From NCBI GenBank assembly GCA_049324835.1, contig JBMOMT010000003.1, positions 62,001 through 126,000 of the forward strand: a stretch of DNA of 64,000 nucleotides, read 5' to 3'. The notes under the pieces are model-generated. The model saw only the letters and a list, made by a program, of their open reading frames with translations, was not told the origin of the DNA and made no database searches. Both the position numbers and the translations under genes were made by a program. The number at the start of each line of letters is the position of its first letter. Within the stretch, counting starts at the first letter, position 1. This DNA comes from JBMOMT01 sp049324835. GTDB lineage: Bacteria; Chloroflexota; Anaerolineae; CAYNKW01. This document shows positions 25,340-34,101 of the stretch, piece by piece.

Positions 25340-26221
25340 ATGAATCACGATGTAGCTCTATCGGTCGAACAGATCAGCAAAAGTTTTCACAAAGAGAGTC
25401 AGTTTGCCTGGCCGTGGCAGGCCCTCAAGCGCAACGGCGACGCCAAAGGCAAACACTCAAAAGAGATCCGGGCCATAGATGGCATCTCGTTCAGTGTGGA
25501 GCGGGGTGAGATCTTTGGCGTGTTGGGAGCCAACGGCTCTGGCAAGTCGACGCTCATCCGCCTCATCTCGACGTTGCTCATTCCCGATACCGGCGAAATC
25601 AGCATCTTTGGTCTCGACATTCGCCACGACGAGATGGCCGTCAAACGGCTCATCAATCGGGTGTCGGTGGATGCCGCGCTGTTCAAAAAACTTTCCGCGC
25701 TGGAGAATCTGACCTACGCGGCGCGGCTGTACGGGCTGGATGCCCGCCAGGCCCAGGAAGAGGCCGCTCGTATCCTGGAAAAGCTGGGCATCGGCCGCGA
25801 CCGGATGCGCGAGCCGTTGGAGGACATGTCGCGGGGTATGCAACAAAAGGTGGCCATCGCCCGGGCGTTGCTCACCACGCCGGTGCTGTTGCTGCTCGAC
25901 GAGCCTACCACCGGCCTCGACCCTCGCTCCAAACACGAAGTACAGCGCTTTGTGCTCAAGCTGCGCCAGGAGCACGATACCACCGTGCTGCTGACCAGCC
26001 ACGACATGGATGAGGCCGACCGCCTGTGTGACCGCATTGCCATCCTGGACGACGGCCAGATCGTGGCCCTGGACACGCCCGCCGGTCTCAAGGCGATGGT
26101 GGGCCGCACCAACGGCCACGAGCCGACCATGGAAGAGGCTTTTATGGCTCTCACCGGCAAGCGGCTGGTGGATGGCGAAGAGGACGTGGCGGCGGTTGCA
26201 GAGTTGGGTCACGTGTTGTGA
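25340..26221 (+). CDS. ABC transporter ATP-binding protein (ABC-2 exporter partner)
   Basis: The 293-residue cytoplasmic ATPase has Walker A GANGSGKST near 76-84, Q-loop region RVSVDAALFKKLSALENL, signature MSRGMQQKVAIARAL, Walker B LLLLDEPTTGLD and the switch His in LLTSHDMDEADRL. The C-terminal PTMEEAFMALTGK is usual in drug-export type ATPases. It has an N-terminal insertion (FAWPWQALKRNGDAKGK) seen in some polysaccharide/drug exporters. The start is the ATG at 25340 with AAAGGAGGTC upstream; a longer open frame upstream overlaps the permease and is not used. Confidence 0.92.
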   Translation: MNHDVALSVEQISKSFHKESQFAWPWQALKRNGDAKGKHSKEIRAIDGISFSVERGEIFGVLGANGSGKSTLIRLISTLLIPDTGEISIFGLDIRHDEMAVKRLINRVSVDAALFKKLSALENLTYAARLYGLDARQAQEEAARILEKLGIGRDRMREPLEDMSRGMQQKVAIARALLTTPVLLLLDEPTTGLDPRSKHEVQRFVLKLRQEHDTTVLLTSHDMDEADRLCDRIAILDDGQIVALDTPAGLKAMVGRTNGHEPTMEEAFMALTGKRLVDGEEDVAAVAELGHVL

Positions 26222-26230
26222 GACATATGG

Positions 26231-26266
26231 CGTGGTGCGTATTCCGTTTGGGAAATACGCACCACG
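26231..26266. repeat. 13-bp perfect inverted repeat
   Basis: CGTGGTGCGTATT (26231-26243) and AATACGCACCACG (26254-26266) flank a 10-base loop in the gap between the ABC ATPase and the methyltransferase. There is no T-run. It could be a processing hairpin or a small palindromic repeat. Confidence 0.6.
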
Positions 26267-26313
26267 TATCACTCTCTGTCGTGTCATGCTTTGATGACGA
26301 GAGGAGAGAAATT

Positions 26314-27090
26314 TTGAAAACCATCGTCCGTGATTGGGACTGGTGGGCCTATCTGTTCCGAGTGGTCCATCGGCAGCAGATTCCGGGCATCTCTGAATGG
26401 GACGATCGGCTGATTGCCTTTATCGTCGCGTTGCTCGAGTTGAAGCCCGGCAGTTGCCTGTTGGATGTGGCCTGCGGCAGCGGGGTGCACCTGTTGCGGC
26501 TGGCGCAGCGGGGCATTGAGGGCGTGGGCGTCGAGATCGCGCCCAGCCTGGTGCGTCACGGTCAGGAACAGGCCGTCGAGATAGGCGTTGCCCACCGGCT
26601 CCGCTACCTGGTGGGTGATATGCGTCACCTGGCGGCTGCCGTGGGCGACGAGACGTTCGACGCCGTGACGCTGCTCTCTGGCTCGTTTGGCTTTTTCGAC
26701 GACGCCACCAACCAGCAGGTGCTGGATGGTCTGGCGGCGCGCTTGAAGCCGGGCGGCCGCCTGTTGCTGGATTGTGTCGCGCCGGCCCAGGCCATGCAGC
26801 CTGGCTGCCGCTCGTGGAGCGCCTACGGCGGCGGCATCGGCTTTCGCGAGAGCTGGTTCGATCCCATCACCTGTAGCCTGTGCAGCGATTTTCGCTTTCT
26901 GGACGCCGACGGGGTGATGAACCTGTGCGCCGAACCGGAGCGCATCCGCGTTTACAGCCTGCCGGAGCTCAAGGCCATGATTTCCTACGCCGGACTGGAA
27001 TTCGTGGCGGCCTATGCCAATCACGCCCTGCCAGCCGTGCCCTACGACATCGATCACTCGGATCGATTGGTGGTGGTGGCTGGCAAGTAA
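26314..27090 (+). CDS. Class I SAM-dependent methyltransferase
   Basis: The 258-residue protein contains the SAM-binding motif I LLDVACGSGVHLLRLAQRG, motif II VEIAPSLVRHGQE and motif IV DAVTLLSGSFGFF, followed by GGRLLLDCV. It is a methyltransferase of unknown substrate. I chose the TTG at 26314 because GAGGAG precedes it and because the upstream extension would cross an inverted repeat; a GTG at 26218 is the alternative. It lies downstream of the ABC exporter and may be cotranscribed. Confidence 0.75.
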   Translation: MKTIVRDWDWWAYLFRVVHRQQIPGISEWDDRLIAFIVALLELKPGSCLLDVACGSGVHLLRLAQRGIEGVGVEIAPSLVRHGQEQAVEIGVAHRLRYLVGDMRHLAAAVGDETFDAVTLLSGSFGFFDDATNQQVLDGLAARLKPGGRLLLDCVAPAQAMQPGCRSWSAYGGGIGFRESWFDPITCSLCSDFRFLDADGVMNLCAEPERIRVYSLPELKAMISYAGLEFVAAYANHALPAVPYDIDHSDRLVVVAGK

Positions 27091-27220
27091 GGATCCGTAA
27101 AAATATAAATTCCCGTGTCACCCTGAGCGAAGCGAAGGGTCTCGTTCTACTCAAACGGGATTCTTCGCGCCCTTACAGGCGCTCAGAATGACAGTGGCGG
27201 AAGTTATTCTTTTACAGACC
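27091..27220. repeat. Composite palindromic repeat (nested inverted repeats)
   Basis: The inner unit runs from TGTCACCCTGAGCG to CGCTCAGAATGACA (27116-27193). This resembles a palindromic sequence seen widely in environmental bacterial genomes. It is bracketed by a second inverted pair, GGATCCGTAAAAATATAAA (27091-27109) against a complement ending at about 27220. The whole can fold into one long arm between a methyltransferase and an acetyltransferase gene. Confidence 0.65.
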
Positions 27221-27236
27221 CTAAGGAGTCGAGATC

Positions 27237-28256
27237 GTGTTTGTCGAAACACCGGCCGGCTTTGAAACGCGCCCGGCCACGTTGCAAGATCTGGAGGCCG
27301 TCGTGGCGTTGATCAATGCCGCTGCACTGGCCGATATCGGCATGAAGCGCACCACCCACGAGGAACGGCTCACCGAGTGGACGTTGCCTCAGTTCAATCT
27401 GAACACCGATACACGACTGGTCTACGCACCCAACGGCAGGCTGGCCGGCTACGTCGAGTTGTGGGATGGCGAGCCTCACGTGCGGTTCTACCAGTTTGGC
27501 CGCGTCCATCCAGACTTTCGAGGCCGAGGTATTGGCGGTTTTCTGCTCGATTGGGCCAAAGCGCGCGCCCGCCAGAGCCTGCCCCTGGCCCCGGCGGAAG
27601 CCAGGGTGTCGTTCCATACCTCGGCGCCGCAGCAGGATCAGGCGGCTCACCGGCTTTTCGAATCGCGCGGCTTGGCGGCGTCGCGTTACTTTTTCCACAT
27701 GCTCATCGAGATGCCGCCGGATGTGCCGCCGCCCGCACCGCAACCGCCGCCCGGTGTCAACATCCGCCCTTTGATGCTGAACCACGACGAGCGGGCCGTG
27801 CACCGAACGCTGGATACGGCCTTTCAGGATCATTGGGGCTATGTGGCGGGCGAGAGTTTCGAAGAGTGGATGCACTGGATCGAGATGGACTCGACCTTTG
27901 ATCCAGATACCTGTTTCGTGGCGGCTGTTGACGGCTCGGATGGCGGCCAGTGTGTGGGCGCCATCATGACCCATCCCCAGTTCGAGGGTGATCCGAGCAT
28001 CGCCTGGGTCGACGATCTGGGTGTGCTGCGTCCCTGGCGGCGCAAGGGCCTTGCTCTGGCGCTGCTGTACAGTGTCTTTGCGGCCTATTTTCAACGCGGC
28101 AAATACCGCGTGGGTCTGGGCGTCGATGCCCAGAGCCTCACCGGCGCGCTGGGTCTGTATGAAAAAGCCGGCATGCGTATCTTGCAGCGCATCGATGCTT
28201 ATGCCAAGACGCTGCGCCCAGGCGTGGATCTGAGCGTACAATCTCTGGAGGCGTAA
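27237..28256 (+). CDS. Double-domain GNAT acetyltransferase
   Basis: The 339-residue protein holds two GNAT domains. The first has the acetyl-CoA loop HPDFRGRGIGGFLLDWAKARAR near 88-108. The second (from about residue 175) has the equivalent DDLGVLRPWRRKGLALALLYSVF near 262. Two-domain proteins of this kind include mycothiol synthase, but the acceptor here is unknown. GTG start with AAGGAG upstream. The next gene has the same architecture, suggesting an old duplication. Confidence 0.82.
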   Translation: MFVETPAGFETRPATLQDLEAVVALINAAALADIGMKRTTHEERLTEWTLPQFNLNTDTRLVYAPNGRLAGYVELWDGEPHVRFYQFGRVHPDFRGRGIGGFLLDWAKARARQSLPLAPAEARVSFHTSAPQQDQAAHRLFESRGLAASRYFFHMLIEMPPDVPPPAPQPPPGVNIRPLMLNHDERAVHRTLDTAFQDHWGYVAGESFEEWMHWIEMDSTFDPDTCFVAAVDGSDGGQCVGAIMTHPQFEGDPSIAWVDDLGVLRPWRRKGLALALLYSVFAAYFQRGKYRVGLGVDAQSLTGALGLYEKAGMRILQRIDAYAKTLRPGVDLSVQSLEA

Positions 28257-28261
28257 AACCA

Positions 28262-29200
28262 ATGTTCACCATCCGTCGTTTCCAGCCCGATGATCCGGAT
28301 CGTATGATGGCCCTGCAGGCGCGTTGCCTGCAGAGCTGCCACGACATGCATCTGCTGCCCGCCGGTTTCTGGCGGTCGCCGGCTTTTGAGGATGGCCGGA
28401 ACATCTTTGGCGCCGTGGACGGCCAGGGCGCGCTGCTGGGGTATGCGGCCCTTTATCCGGACTATGTCTCGGACAGGTTGGACGGGGCGAGGATTCTGTG
28501 GCTGGGTTTCAACGTCGACCCACACCGCCCGGACGCGGCTGCCATCCGGGATGCTCTCTATGACAGGGCGCTGGCGCGCGTTGGCGAGATGGCTCGTCAA
28601 AAACCGGATCAAAAGCTGGCTCTTTCGGTCACCTACTTTGCCGAAGGCCAGGCCAGCATCGCTTATTTCCGCGCCAGAGGTTTTGCGCCCTACGAATCCT
28701 GCTATCTCTTGCGGCGCGACCTGGCTCTGCCGCTGCCGGATCTGCCCACGCCAGACGGCGTGTTGGTGCGGCCCTGGCGTATGGAGACCGAGGCCGAGCA
28801 GCGCGCCTACCTGGCCGCCTACGACTCGGTGTTCCCGGAAGACAAAACCTGGCCGGCGCTGCAGTACTTTATGACATCGCCGTTGTGGGCCGTGGGCACT
28901 ACCTTTGCTGCTTTCGACGGCGACAGGCTGGTGGGCAACGTGGCGGTGTGGTATGAACCCGATGCCCAACGGAACGCCGAGCGGGTGGGCAAAACCGAGT
29001 GTGTTTTTACCTTGCCCGGCTGGCGCAGACGGGGCATTGCCAGTTATCTGCTGCGGCAAAGCATGCACTACCTTGAACGGCGCGGCCTGGCTTTTGCCGA
29101 GCTGGAGGCCGCCAGCGATAACGAGCCTGCGTTGTCGGTTTACCGGGCGCTGGGCTATCGTATCCACAAGGACGAAATCTCGCTGGGATTGCTGCTGTAG
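28262..29200 (+). CDS. Double-domain GNAT acetyltransferase
   Basis: The 312-residue protein again has two GNAT halves. The N-terminal half is degenerate at the CoA loop, while the C-terminal half has ECVFTLPGWRRRGIASYLLRQSMHYLERRG near 244-270 and the typical NEPALSVYRALGYR end. It starts five bases after the preceding GNAT gene, with CTGGAGG as ribosome site. The acceptor is unknown. Confidence 0.82.
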   Translation: MFTIRRFQPDDPDRMMALQARCLQSCHDMHLLPAGFWRSPAFEDGRNIFGAVDGQGALLGYAALYPDYVSDRLDGARILWLGFNVDPHRPDAAAIRDALYDRALARVGEMARQKPDQKLALSVTYFAEGQASIAYFRARGFAPYESCYLLRRDLALPLPDLPTPDGVLVRPWRMETEAEQRAYLAAYDSVFPEDKTWPALQYFMTSPLWAVGTTFAAFDGDRLVGNVAVWYEPDAQRNAERVGKTECVFTLPGWRRRGIASYLLRQSMHYLERRGLAFAELEAASDNEPALSVYRALGYRIHKDEISLGLLL

Positions 29201-29238
29201 GGCCTACCGGCCCCAACTTGTGCTTGAGGAAAAGTCCG

Positions 29239-31029
29239 ATGCGGGTGTCGCTGAAACAGTACGGCAATCTGCTCATCAGGTACCTGGGACCGCAGTGGCT
29301 GGAGGTATTGGCCCTGGCGGTGTTGCTCCTGGGCAACATTGGCCTGCAACTGATCAACCCGCAGATCATGCGGGTCTTTATCGACGCCGCCCAGACCGGT
29401 GGCGCAGCAGCGACTCTGCTGCGGGCGGCGTTGCTGTTCACGGCTGTGGCGCTGGTGCAACAGGTGGTCTCGGTGCTGGTGACCTATGTGGGTGAAGATG
29501 TGGCCTGGAAGGCCACCAACACCCTGCGCGCCGATCTGGCGGATCATTGCCTGCGGCTGGATATGTCGTTTCACAATGCCCACACGCCCGGCGAGATGAT
29601 CGAGCGCATCGACGGCGACGTCACGGCCCTTTCGAACTTTTTTTCCCGTTTTGTGGTGCAGGTGCTGGGCAACAGCCTGTTGCTGGCGGGCGTGCTGGTG
29701 CTGCTGTTTCGTGAGGATTGGCGCGTGGGCCTGCCGCTGGCCGCTTTTGTGCTGCTGACCCTGTTCATCCTGGGCCGTTTTCGAGACATCGCCGTGCCAC
29801 ACTGGGCGGCGCAACGCCAGGCCAGCGCCGAGCTGTTTGGCTTTTTGGAAGAGCGGCTCACCGGGACCGAGGACATTCGCGCCAACGGGGCCGAGGCCTA
29901 CGTGATGCGCGGCTTCTACCGGCTCATGCGAGCGCTGATGCAGTGTTCTCTCAAAGCAGCCTTGATGATCAACGTCCTGCTCAACACGTCGTTCCTGCTG
30001 TTCACCCTGGGCAACATGGTGGCCTTTGCCGTGGGAGCCTGGCTGTTTCAGGCCGGCGATCTGACCATCGGTACGGTGTACATTATCTTTCATTACACCA
30101 ACATGCTGGAGCGACCCATCGAACAGATCTCTCACCAGTTGGAAGACCTGCAACGCGCCGGCGCGGGCCTGGTGCGCGTTCGGGAATTGCTCGCCGAGCG
30201 CAGCCGCATTCAGCAGGGCCACGGTACTCTCTTGCCGGGTGCGCTGGGGGTCGAGTTCCGGGGCGTCTCGTTTGGCTACGACGACGCTCTGTCGGCCAGC
30301 AGCAACGGCGGGCCAGGCAACGGCAAAGAGATCGTGTTACGCGATCTCTCGTTCCGGCTGGCGCCGGGCGCGGTGTTGGGTCTGCTGGGCCGCACCGGCA
30401 GCGGCAAGACCACCCTGACGCGACTGCTCTTTCGGCTGTACGATCCGGACGACGGTGAGATATGTCTGAGTGATGGCTCCGGCCCGATCAGCATCGCTCA
30501 ACTCTCGCTGGCCGATCTACGGCGACGTGTGGGCATGGTCACTCAGGACATCCAGATTTTTCACGCCCCTGTGCGCGATAACCTGACCTTTTTCGATCAG
30601 ACCATCCCCGACGAGCGTATCTTGCGGGTGATCCGGCAGTTGGGCCTGGATGAGTGGCTGGCGTCGTTGCCGCATGGCCTGGACAGCGAGCTGGATTCCG
30701 GCGGTGGGCTTTCGGCCGGTGAGGCGCAATTGCTGGCCTTTGCCCGCATCTTTTTGCAGGATCCCGGTCTGGTGATCCTGGACGAGGCGTCGTCGCGCCT
30801 GGACCCGGCCACCGAGCATCTCATCGAACAGGCGGTGGATCGGCTGGTGCAGGGTCGCACGGCCATCGTCATCGCCCATCGCCTGAGAACGGTACAACGC
30901 GCCGACGAGATCATGATCCTGGACGATGGCCGCATCGGCGAGCACGGCGCGCGGGTCGATCTACTCAGCGATGCCGGATCACGTTTTTATCGCCTGTTAC
31001 AAACCGGCCTGGAGGAGGTGCTGGTGTGA
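29239..31029 (+). CDS. ABC exporter half-transporter (membrane + ATPase), subunit 1
   Basis: The 596-residue protein has six transmembrane helices in the first 300 residues and a C-terminal ATPase: Walker A GRTGSGKTT, Q-loop VTQDIQIF, signature LSAGEAQLLAFAR, Walker B LVILDEASSRLD with the catalytic Glu, and switch His AHRLRT. It should pair with the next gene, which overlaps it by 4 bp, as a heterodimeric multidrug/lipid-type exporter. The ATG at 29239 has TTGAGGA upstream; a TTG at 29218 is the alternative. Confidence 0.9.
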   Translation: MRVSLKQYGNLLIRYLGPQWLEVLALAVLLLGNIGLQLINPQIMRVFIDAAQTGGAAATLLRAALLFTAVALVQQVVSVLVTYVGEDVAWKATNTLRADLADHCLRLDMSFHNAHTPGEMIERIDGDVTALSNFFSRFVVQVLGNSLLLAGVLVLLFREDWRVGLPLAAFVLLTLFILGRFRDIAVPHWAAQRQASAELFGFLEERLTGTEDIRANGAEAYVMRGFYRLMRALMQCSLKAALMINVLLNTSFLLFTLGNMVAFAVGAWLFQAGDLTIGTVYIIFHYTNMLERPIEQISHQLEDLQRAGAGLVRVRELLAERSRIQQGHGTLLPGALGVEFRGVSFGYDDALSASSNGGPGNGKEIVLRDLSFRLAPGAVLGLLGRTGSGKTTLTRLLFRLYDPDDGEICLSDGSGPISIAQLSLADLRRRVGMVTQDIQIFHAPVRDNLTFFDQTIPDERILRVIRQLGLDEWLASLPHGLDSELDSGGGLSAGEAQLLAFARIFLQDPGLVILDEASSRLDPATEHLIEQAVDRLVQGRTAIVIAHRLRTVQRADEIMILDDGRIGEHGARVDLLSDAGSRFYRLLQTGLEEVLV

Positions 31030-32822
31030 GTGCGCTGCCGCGCGAGGCTTCATCACCCCAAAGCTGGTGGTACCTGTGGCGGCTGGCCCGTTTCCGGCCG
31101 TGGCATTACGCCGCCTTGGGGGTGTTGGAGGTTCTCTTTTTCGGTGTGTTCCCCCAACTGATCGGCTGGATCACGTTTGCCTTTTTCAACACCCTCACCG
31201 GCGACGCCCCGGCCCGGATCGGTGTGTGGGGCCTGCTGGCGTTGTTGGGGGCAACGGCGCTGGCCCGGGTGGCGGCCATCTTTGCCGATGTGACCGTTTA
31301 TTTTGGTTTCCGATACACACAGGCGGCGCTGTTGCGCAAAAACCTCTTTGAGCACATTCTGAAGCGCCCCGGCGCGCGGGCCGTGCCGGAATCGCCGGGT
31401 GAGGCCATCAGCCGCTTTCGCGACGATGTGGATCAGGTGGCCGAGTTTATGGCCGAGTCGCTCATCCTGGCCGGCTTTGGGTTCTTTGCCGTGGTGGCAG
31501 TGGTGGTCATGTTGCGCATCAACCCACGCATCACGCTGATCGTTTTCCTGCCCATGGCGGTGGTCAGTGTGGTGGCCAATCTGGCGATGAAAAACATCGA
31601 GAAATATCGCCAGGCCAACCGGCAGGCCACCGGCCGGGTGACGGGTTTTATCGGCGAGATGTTTGGCGCGGCCCAGGCGGTCAAGGTGGCGGCTGCCGAA
31701 GGGCGGGTGGTGGAGCGCTTTCGACTGTTCAACGAAGAGCGGCGCAAGGCGGGTCTCAAAGACCAGTTTTTTAACGAGCTGCTGGAATCGGTCTTTTGGA
31801 ACACGGTCAATCTGGGCACCGGCGCCATCTTGCTGGTGGCCGGGCAAGAGATGCGGTCTGGGGCGTTCACCCTGGGCGATTTTGCCCTGTTTGTTTATTA
31901 CCTGCGCTTCGTGACCGATTTCACGGCGCTGGTTGGGGTGCGTTGGGCCTGGTATCGCCAGTGTGGGGTCTCGATCCGGCGGCTGGAAGAACTGCTGCCG
32001 GAAGCCCCAGCGGGCACGCTGGTGCGTCATGGCTCGGTTTACATGCGCGGCGCTCTGCCCGACGTACCATACCCGGCCAGGACAGAGGCCGATCGCCTGG
32101 AAACGCTGTCGGCCACCGCGCTGACCTATCGTTATCCGGACACGGGGCGCGGTGTGGAGGGCGTGAGTCTGCGCCTGGCGCGCGGCTCGTTCACCGCCAT
32201 CACCGGCCGCATTGGCTCTGGCAAGACGACGCTGCTGCGTGTCCTGCTGGGGCTGCTGCCCGCGGACGATGGTGAGATACGCTGGAATGGTCAGATCGTC
32301 CACGACCCGGCGGGCTTTTTCGTGCCGCCGCGCAGCGCCTATACGCCTCAGGTGCCGTTGCTGTTCAGCGAGTCGCTGCGCGACAACATCCTGATGGGCC
32401 TGCCGGAGCAAAACCTGAACCTGCCGGCAGCCGTTTACCGGGCGGTGCTGGAACGAGACCTGGCGGATCTGGAGCACGGCCTGGATACGGTGGTGGGCGC
32501 CAAGGGGGTCAAAATTTCCGGCGGGCAACGGCAGCGCACGGCAGCGGCGCGTATGTTCGTGCGCCAGCCGGAGCTGCTGGTCTTTGACGATCTCTCCAGC
32601 GCGTTGGATGTGGAGACAGAGCGCGCGTTGTGGGAGCGTGTTTTCGAGCAGCGTGATACCACCTGCCTGGTGGTTTCCCATCGGCGGCCGGTGCTGCGCC
32701 GGGCGGATCGTATCATCGTGCTCAAGGATGGCCGTGTCGAAGCCGAGGGCGCGCTGGATGAGCTCCTGGCGACGTGTGAAGAGATGCAGCGGCTGTGGCG
32801 GGCCGAGTTGGAGGTCAATTGA
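31026..32822 (+). CDS. ABC exporter half-transporter, subunit 2 (degenerate ATP site)
   Basis: The 598-residue partner has the same layout: membrane domain to about 330, then Walker A GRIGSGKTT, signature ISGGQRQRTAAAR, Walker B LLVFDDLSSALD and switch His VSHRRPVL. The residue after the Walker B Asp is Asp instead of Glu (FDD), which weakens one ATP site and is typical of asymmetric heterodimeric exporters such as TM287/288-type pairs. GTG start inside GTGA, so translation is coupled to subunit 1. Confidence 0.9.
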   Translation: MSALPREASSPQSWWYLWRLARFRPWHYAALGVLEVLFFGVFPQLIGWITFAFFNTLTGDAPARIGVWGLLALLGATALARVAAIFADVTVYFGFRYTQAALLRKNLFEHILKRPGARAVPESPGEAISRFRDDVDQVAEFMAESLILAGFGFFAVVAVVVMLRINPRITLIVFLPMAVVSVVANLAMKNIEKYRQANRQATGRVTGFIGEMFGAAQAVKVAAAEGRVVERFRLFNEERRKAGLKDQFFNELLESVFWNTVNLGTGAILLVAGQEMRSGAFTLGDFALFVYYLRFVTDFTALVGVRWAWYRQCGVSIRRLEELLPEAPAGTLVRHGSVYMRGALPDVPYPARTEADRLETLSATALTYRYPDTGRGVEGVSLRLARGSFTAITGRIGSGKTTLLRVLLGLLPADDGEIRWNGQIVHDPAGFFVPPRSAYTPQVPLLFSESLRDNILMGLPEQNLNLPAAVYRAVLERDLADLEHGLDTVVGAKGVKISGGQRQRTAAARMFVRQPELLVFDDLSSALDVETERALWERVFEQRDTTCLVVSHRRPVLRRADRIIVLKDGRVEAEGALDELLATCEEMQRLWRAELEVN

Positions 32823-32823
32823 C

Positions 32824-32860
32824 ACAAAAAAAGCGCGGAGATTTTTATCCGCGCTTTTTT
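32824..32860. terminator. Bidirectional intrinsic terminator
   Basis: AAAAAAGCGCGGA pairs with TCCGCGCTTTTTT around a short T/A loop, with A-run and T-run on opposite sides. It lies between the converging ABC exporter and amidohydrolase genes. Confidence 0.85.
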
Positions 32861-32898
32861 CGTTGGCGTGTGCAGGTCGCTGTCGAATCTGAGGGGTC

Positions 32899-34056
32899 TC
32901 AACCCCGGCGCAGCAGCCGCAGCGCCGTCTCGGCCAGGACGGCAGCGCCGATGGGCAGGCAGCGTTCGTCGAGGTCAAAGCGGGGATTGTGAGCTATGCG
33001 CTCGTCGCCGTCGATGCGGCAGCCCAGGCCAAACATGGCTCCCGGCGCTAACGAAGAGAATATACCAAAGTCCTCGGCGCCCATGCCCTTTTTGGGCGGC
33101 GGCAGATGACCCGGCCCCAGCAGGTCGTTGGTCACCTGTTCCATCAGGTGGGCGATTTTTTCGTCGTTGATCATCGGCGGCAGGCCGATCTTGATCTCGA
33201 GGCGATAGTCGCCGCCCAGCGTGCGCGCCACGCTCATGGCCTGTTTGATCTCGGCGTGGATCTGTTTCTGCACCTCTGGCTTCATGAACCGGATGGTGCC
33301 CGAAAGCTCGGCCTGCTCCGGGATGACGTTGCTGGCCTGGCCGGCGTGGATCGAGCCTACGCTCACCACCGCCTGATCGAAGGGATCCACGCGGCGAGAG
33401 ACGATGCCGTGCAGCGCCAGGATGACGTGAGCCGTCAGGTGGATGGGGTCCAGCGTGCGGTGGGGCATAGCGCCATGCCCGCCGCGCCCCATCACCGTAG
33501 CGTAGAACGAGTCCACGCCGGCAGAGGCCGGGCCAAAGCCCATCACGACATCGCCGGTGGCGGTGGTCACGTCCACGTGCAGCGCCAGCACGGCATCCAC
33601 CCCGTCCATCGCGCCATCTTCTACCATGCGCGGCGCGCCACTCAGCCCTTCGTCGTCGGCCACCTCTTCGGCCGGCTGAAAGAGCAGGCGCAGCGTGCCG
33701 GGGAATGTCTCCTGGGCCAGCAGTGTGGCCACGCCCAGGAGGATGGCGGTGTGGGCGTCGTGGCCGCAGGCGTGCATCTGGCCGGGCGTCTGCGAGGCAT
33801 AGGGTACGTCGTTTTCCTCCTGGATGGGCAGGGCGTCCATATCGGCGCGCACGGCGACGATGGGTGAACCCTGGCCGCGTTCGGCCAGCACGCCGGTGCG
33901 ACCCACCCCCGTGCGCACGCGGTAGTTCAGGCCCTGCAGCACCTGGGCCACGCGCGCGGCGGTGCGGCTTTCCTGGAAACCCAGTTCGGGATGGCTGTGA
34001 AAATCCCTGCGCCAGGCAATCAATTGATCCTGGATGTTTTGAGCACGTTTCAGCAT
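32899..34056 (-). CDS. M20-family amidohydrolase / aminoacylase (hippurate hydrolase-like)
   Basis: The 385-residue metalloenzyme of the M20D group hydrolyses N-acyl amino acids or similar amides. Metal and catalytic motifs are present: HSHPELGFQE, VRADMDALPIQEEND, HACGHDAHTAILLG, FQPAEEVADDEG and AEDFGIFSSLAPGAMFGLG near the C-terminus. The ATG at 34056 has AAAGGAG upstream; the open frame runs 12 codons further without a ribosome site. It is the last gene of the minus-strand peptide uptake cluster, 45 bp after the S9 peptidase. Confidence 0.92.
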   Translation of the reverse strand: MLKRAQNIQDQLIAWRRDFHSHPELGFQESRTAARVAQVLQGLNYRVRTGVGRTGVLAERGQGSPIVAVRADMDALPIQEENDVPYASQTPGQMHACGHDAHTAILLGVATLLAQETFPGTLRLLFQPAEEVADDEGLSGAPRMVEDGAMDGVDAVLALHVDVTTATGDVVMGFGPASAGVDSFYATVMGRGGHGAMPHRTLDPIHLTAHVILALHGIVSRRVDPFDQAVVSVGSIHAGQASNVIPEQAELSGTIRFMKPEVQKQIHAEIKQAMSVARTLGGDYRLEIKIGLPPMINDEKIAHLMEQVTNDLLGPGHLPPPKKGMGAEDFGIFSSLAPGAMFGLGCRIDGDERIAHNPRFDLDERCLPIGAAVLAETALRLLRRG

Positions 34057-34101
34057 AGTTATCTCCTTTGAATATGTGATAGTGCGTTGCACCCGAGTAA
34101 A

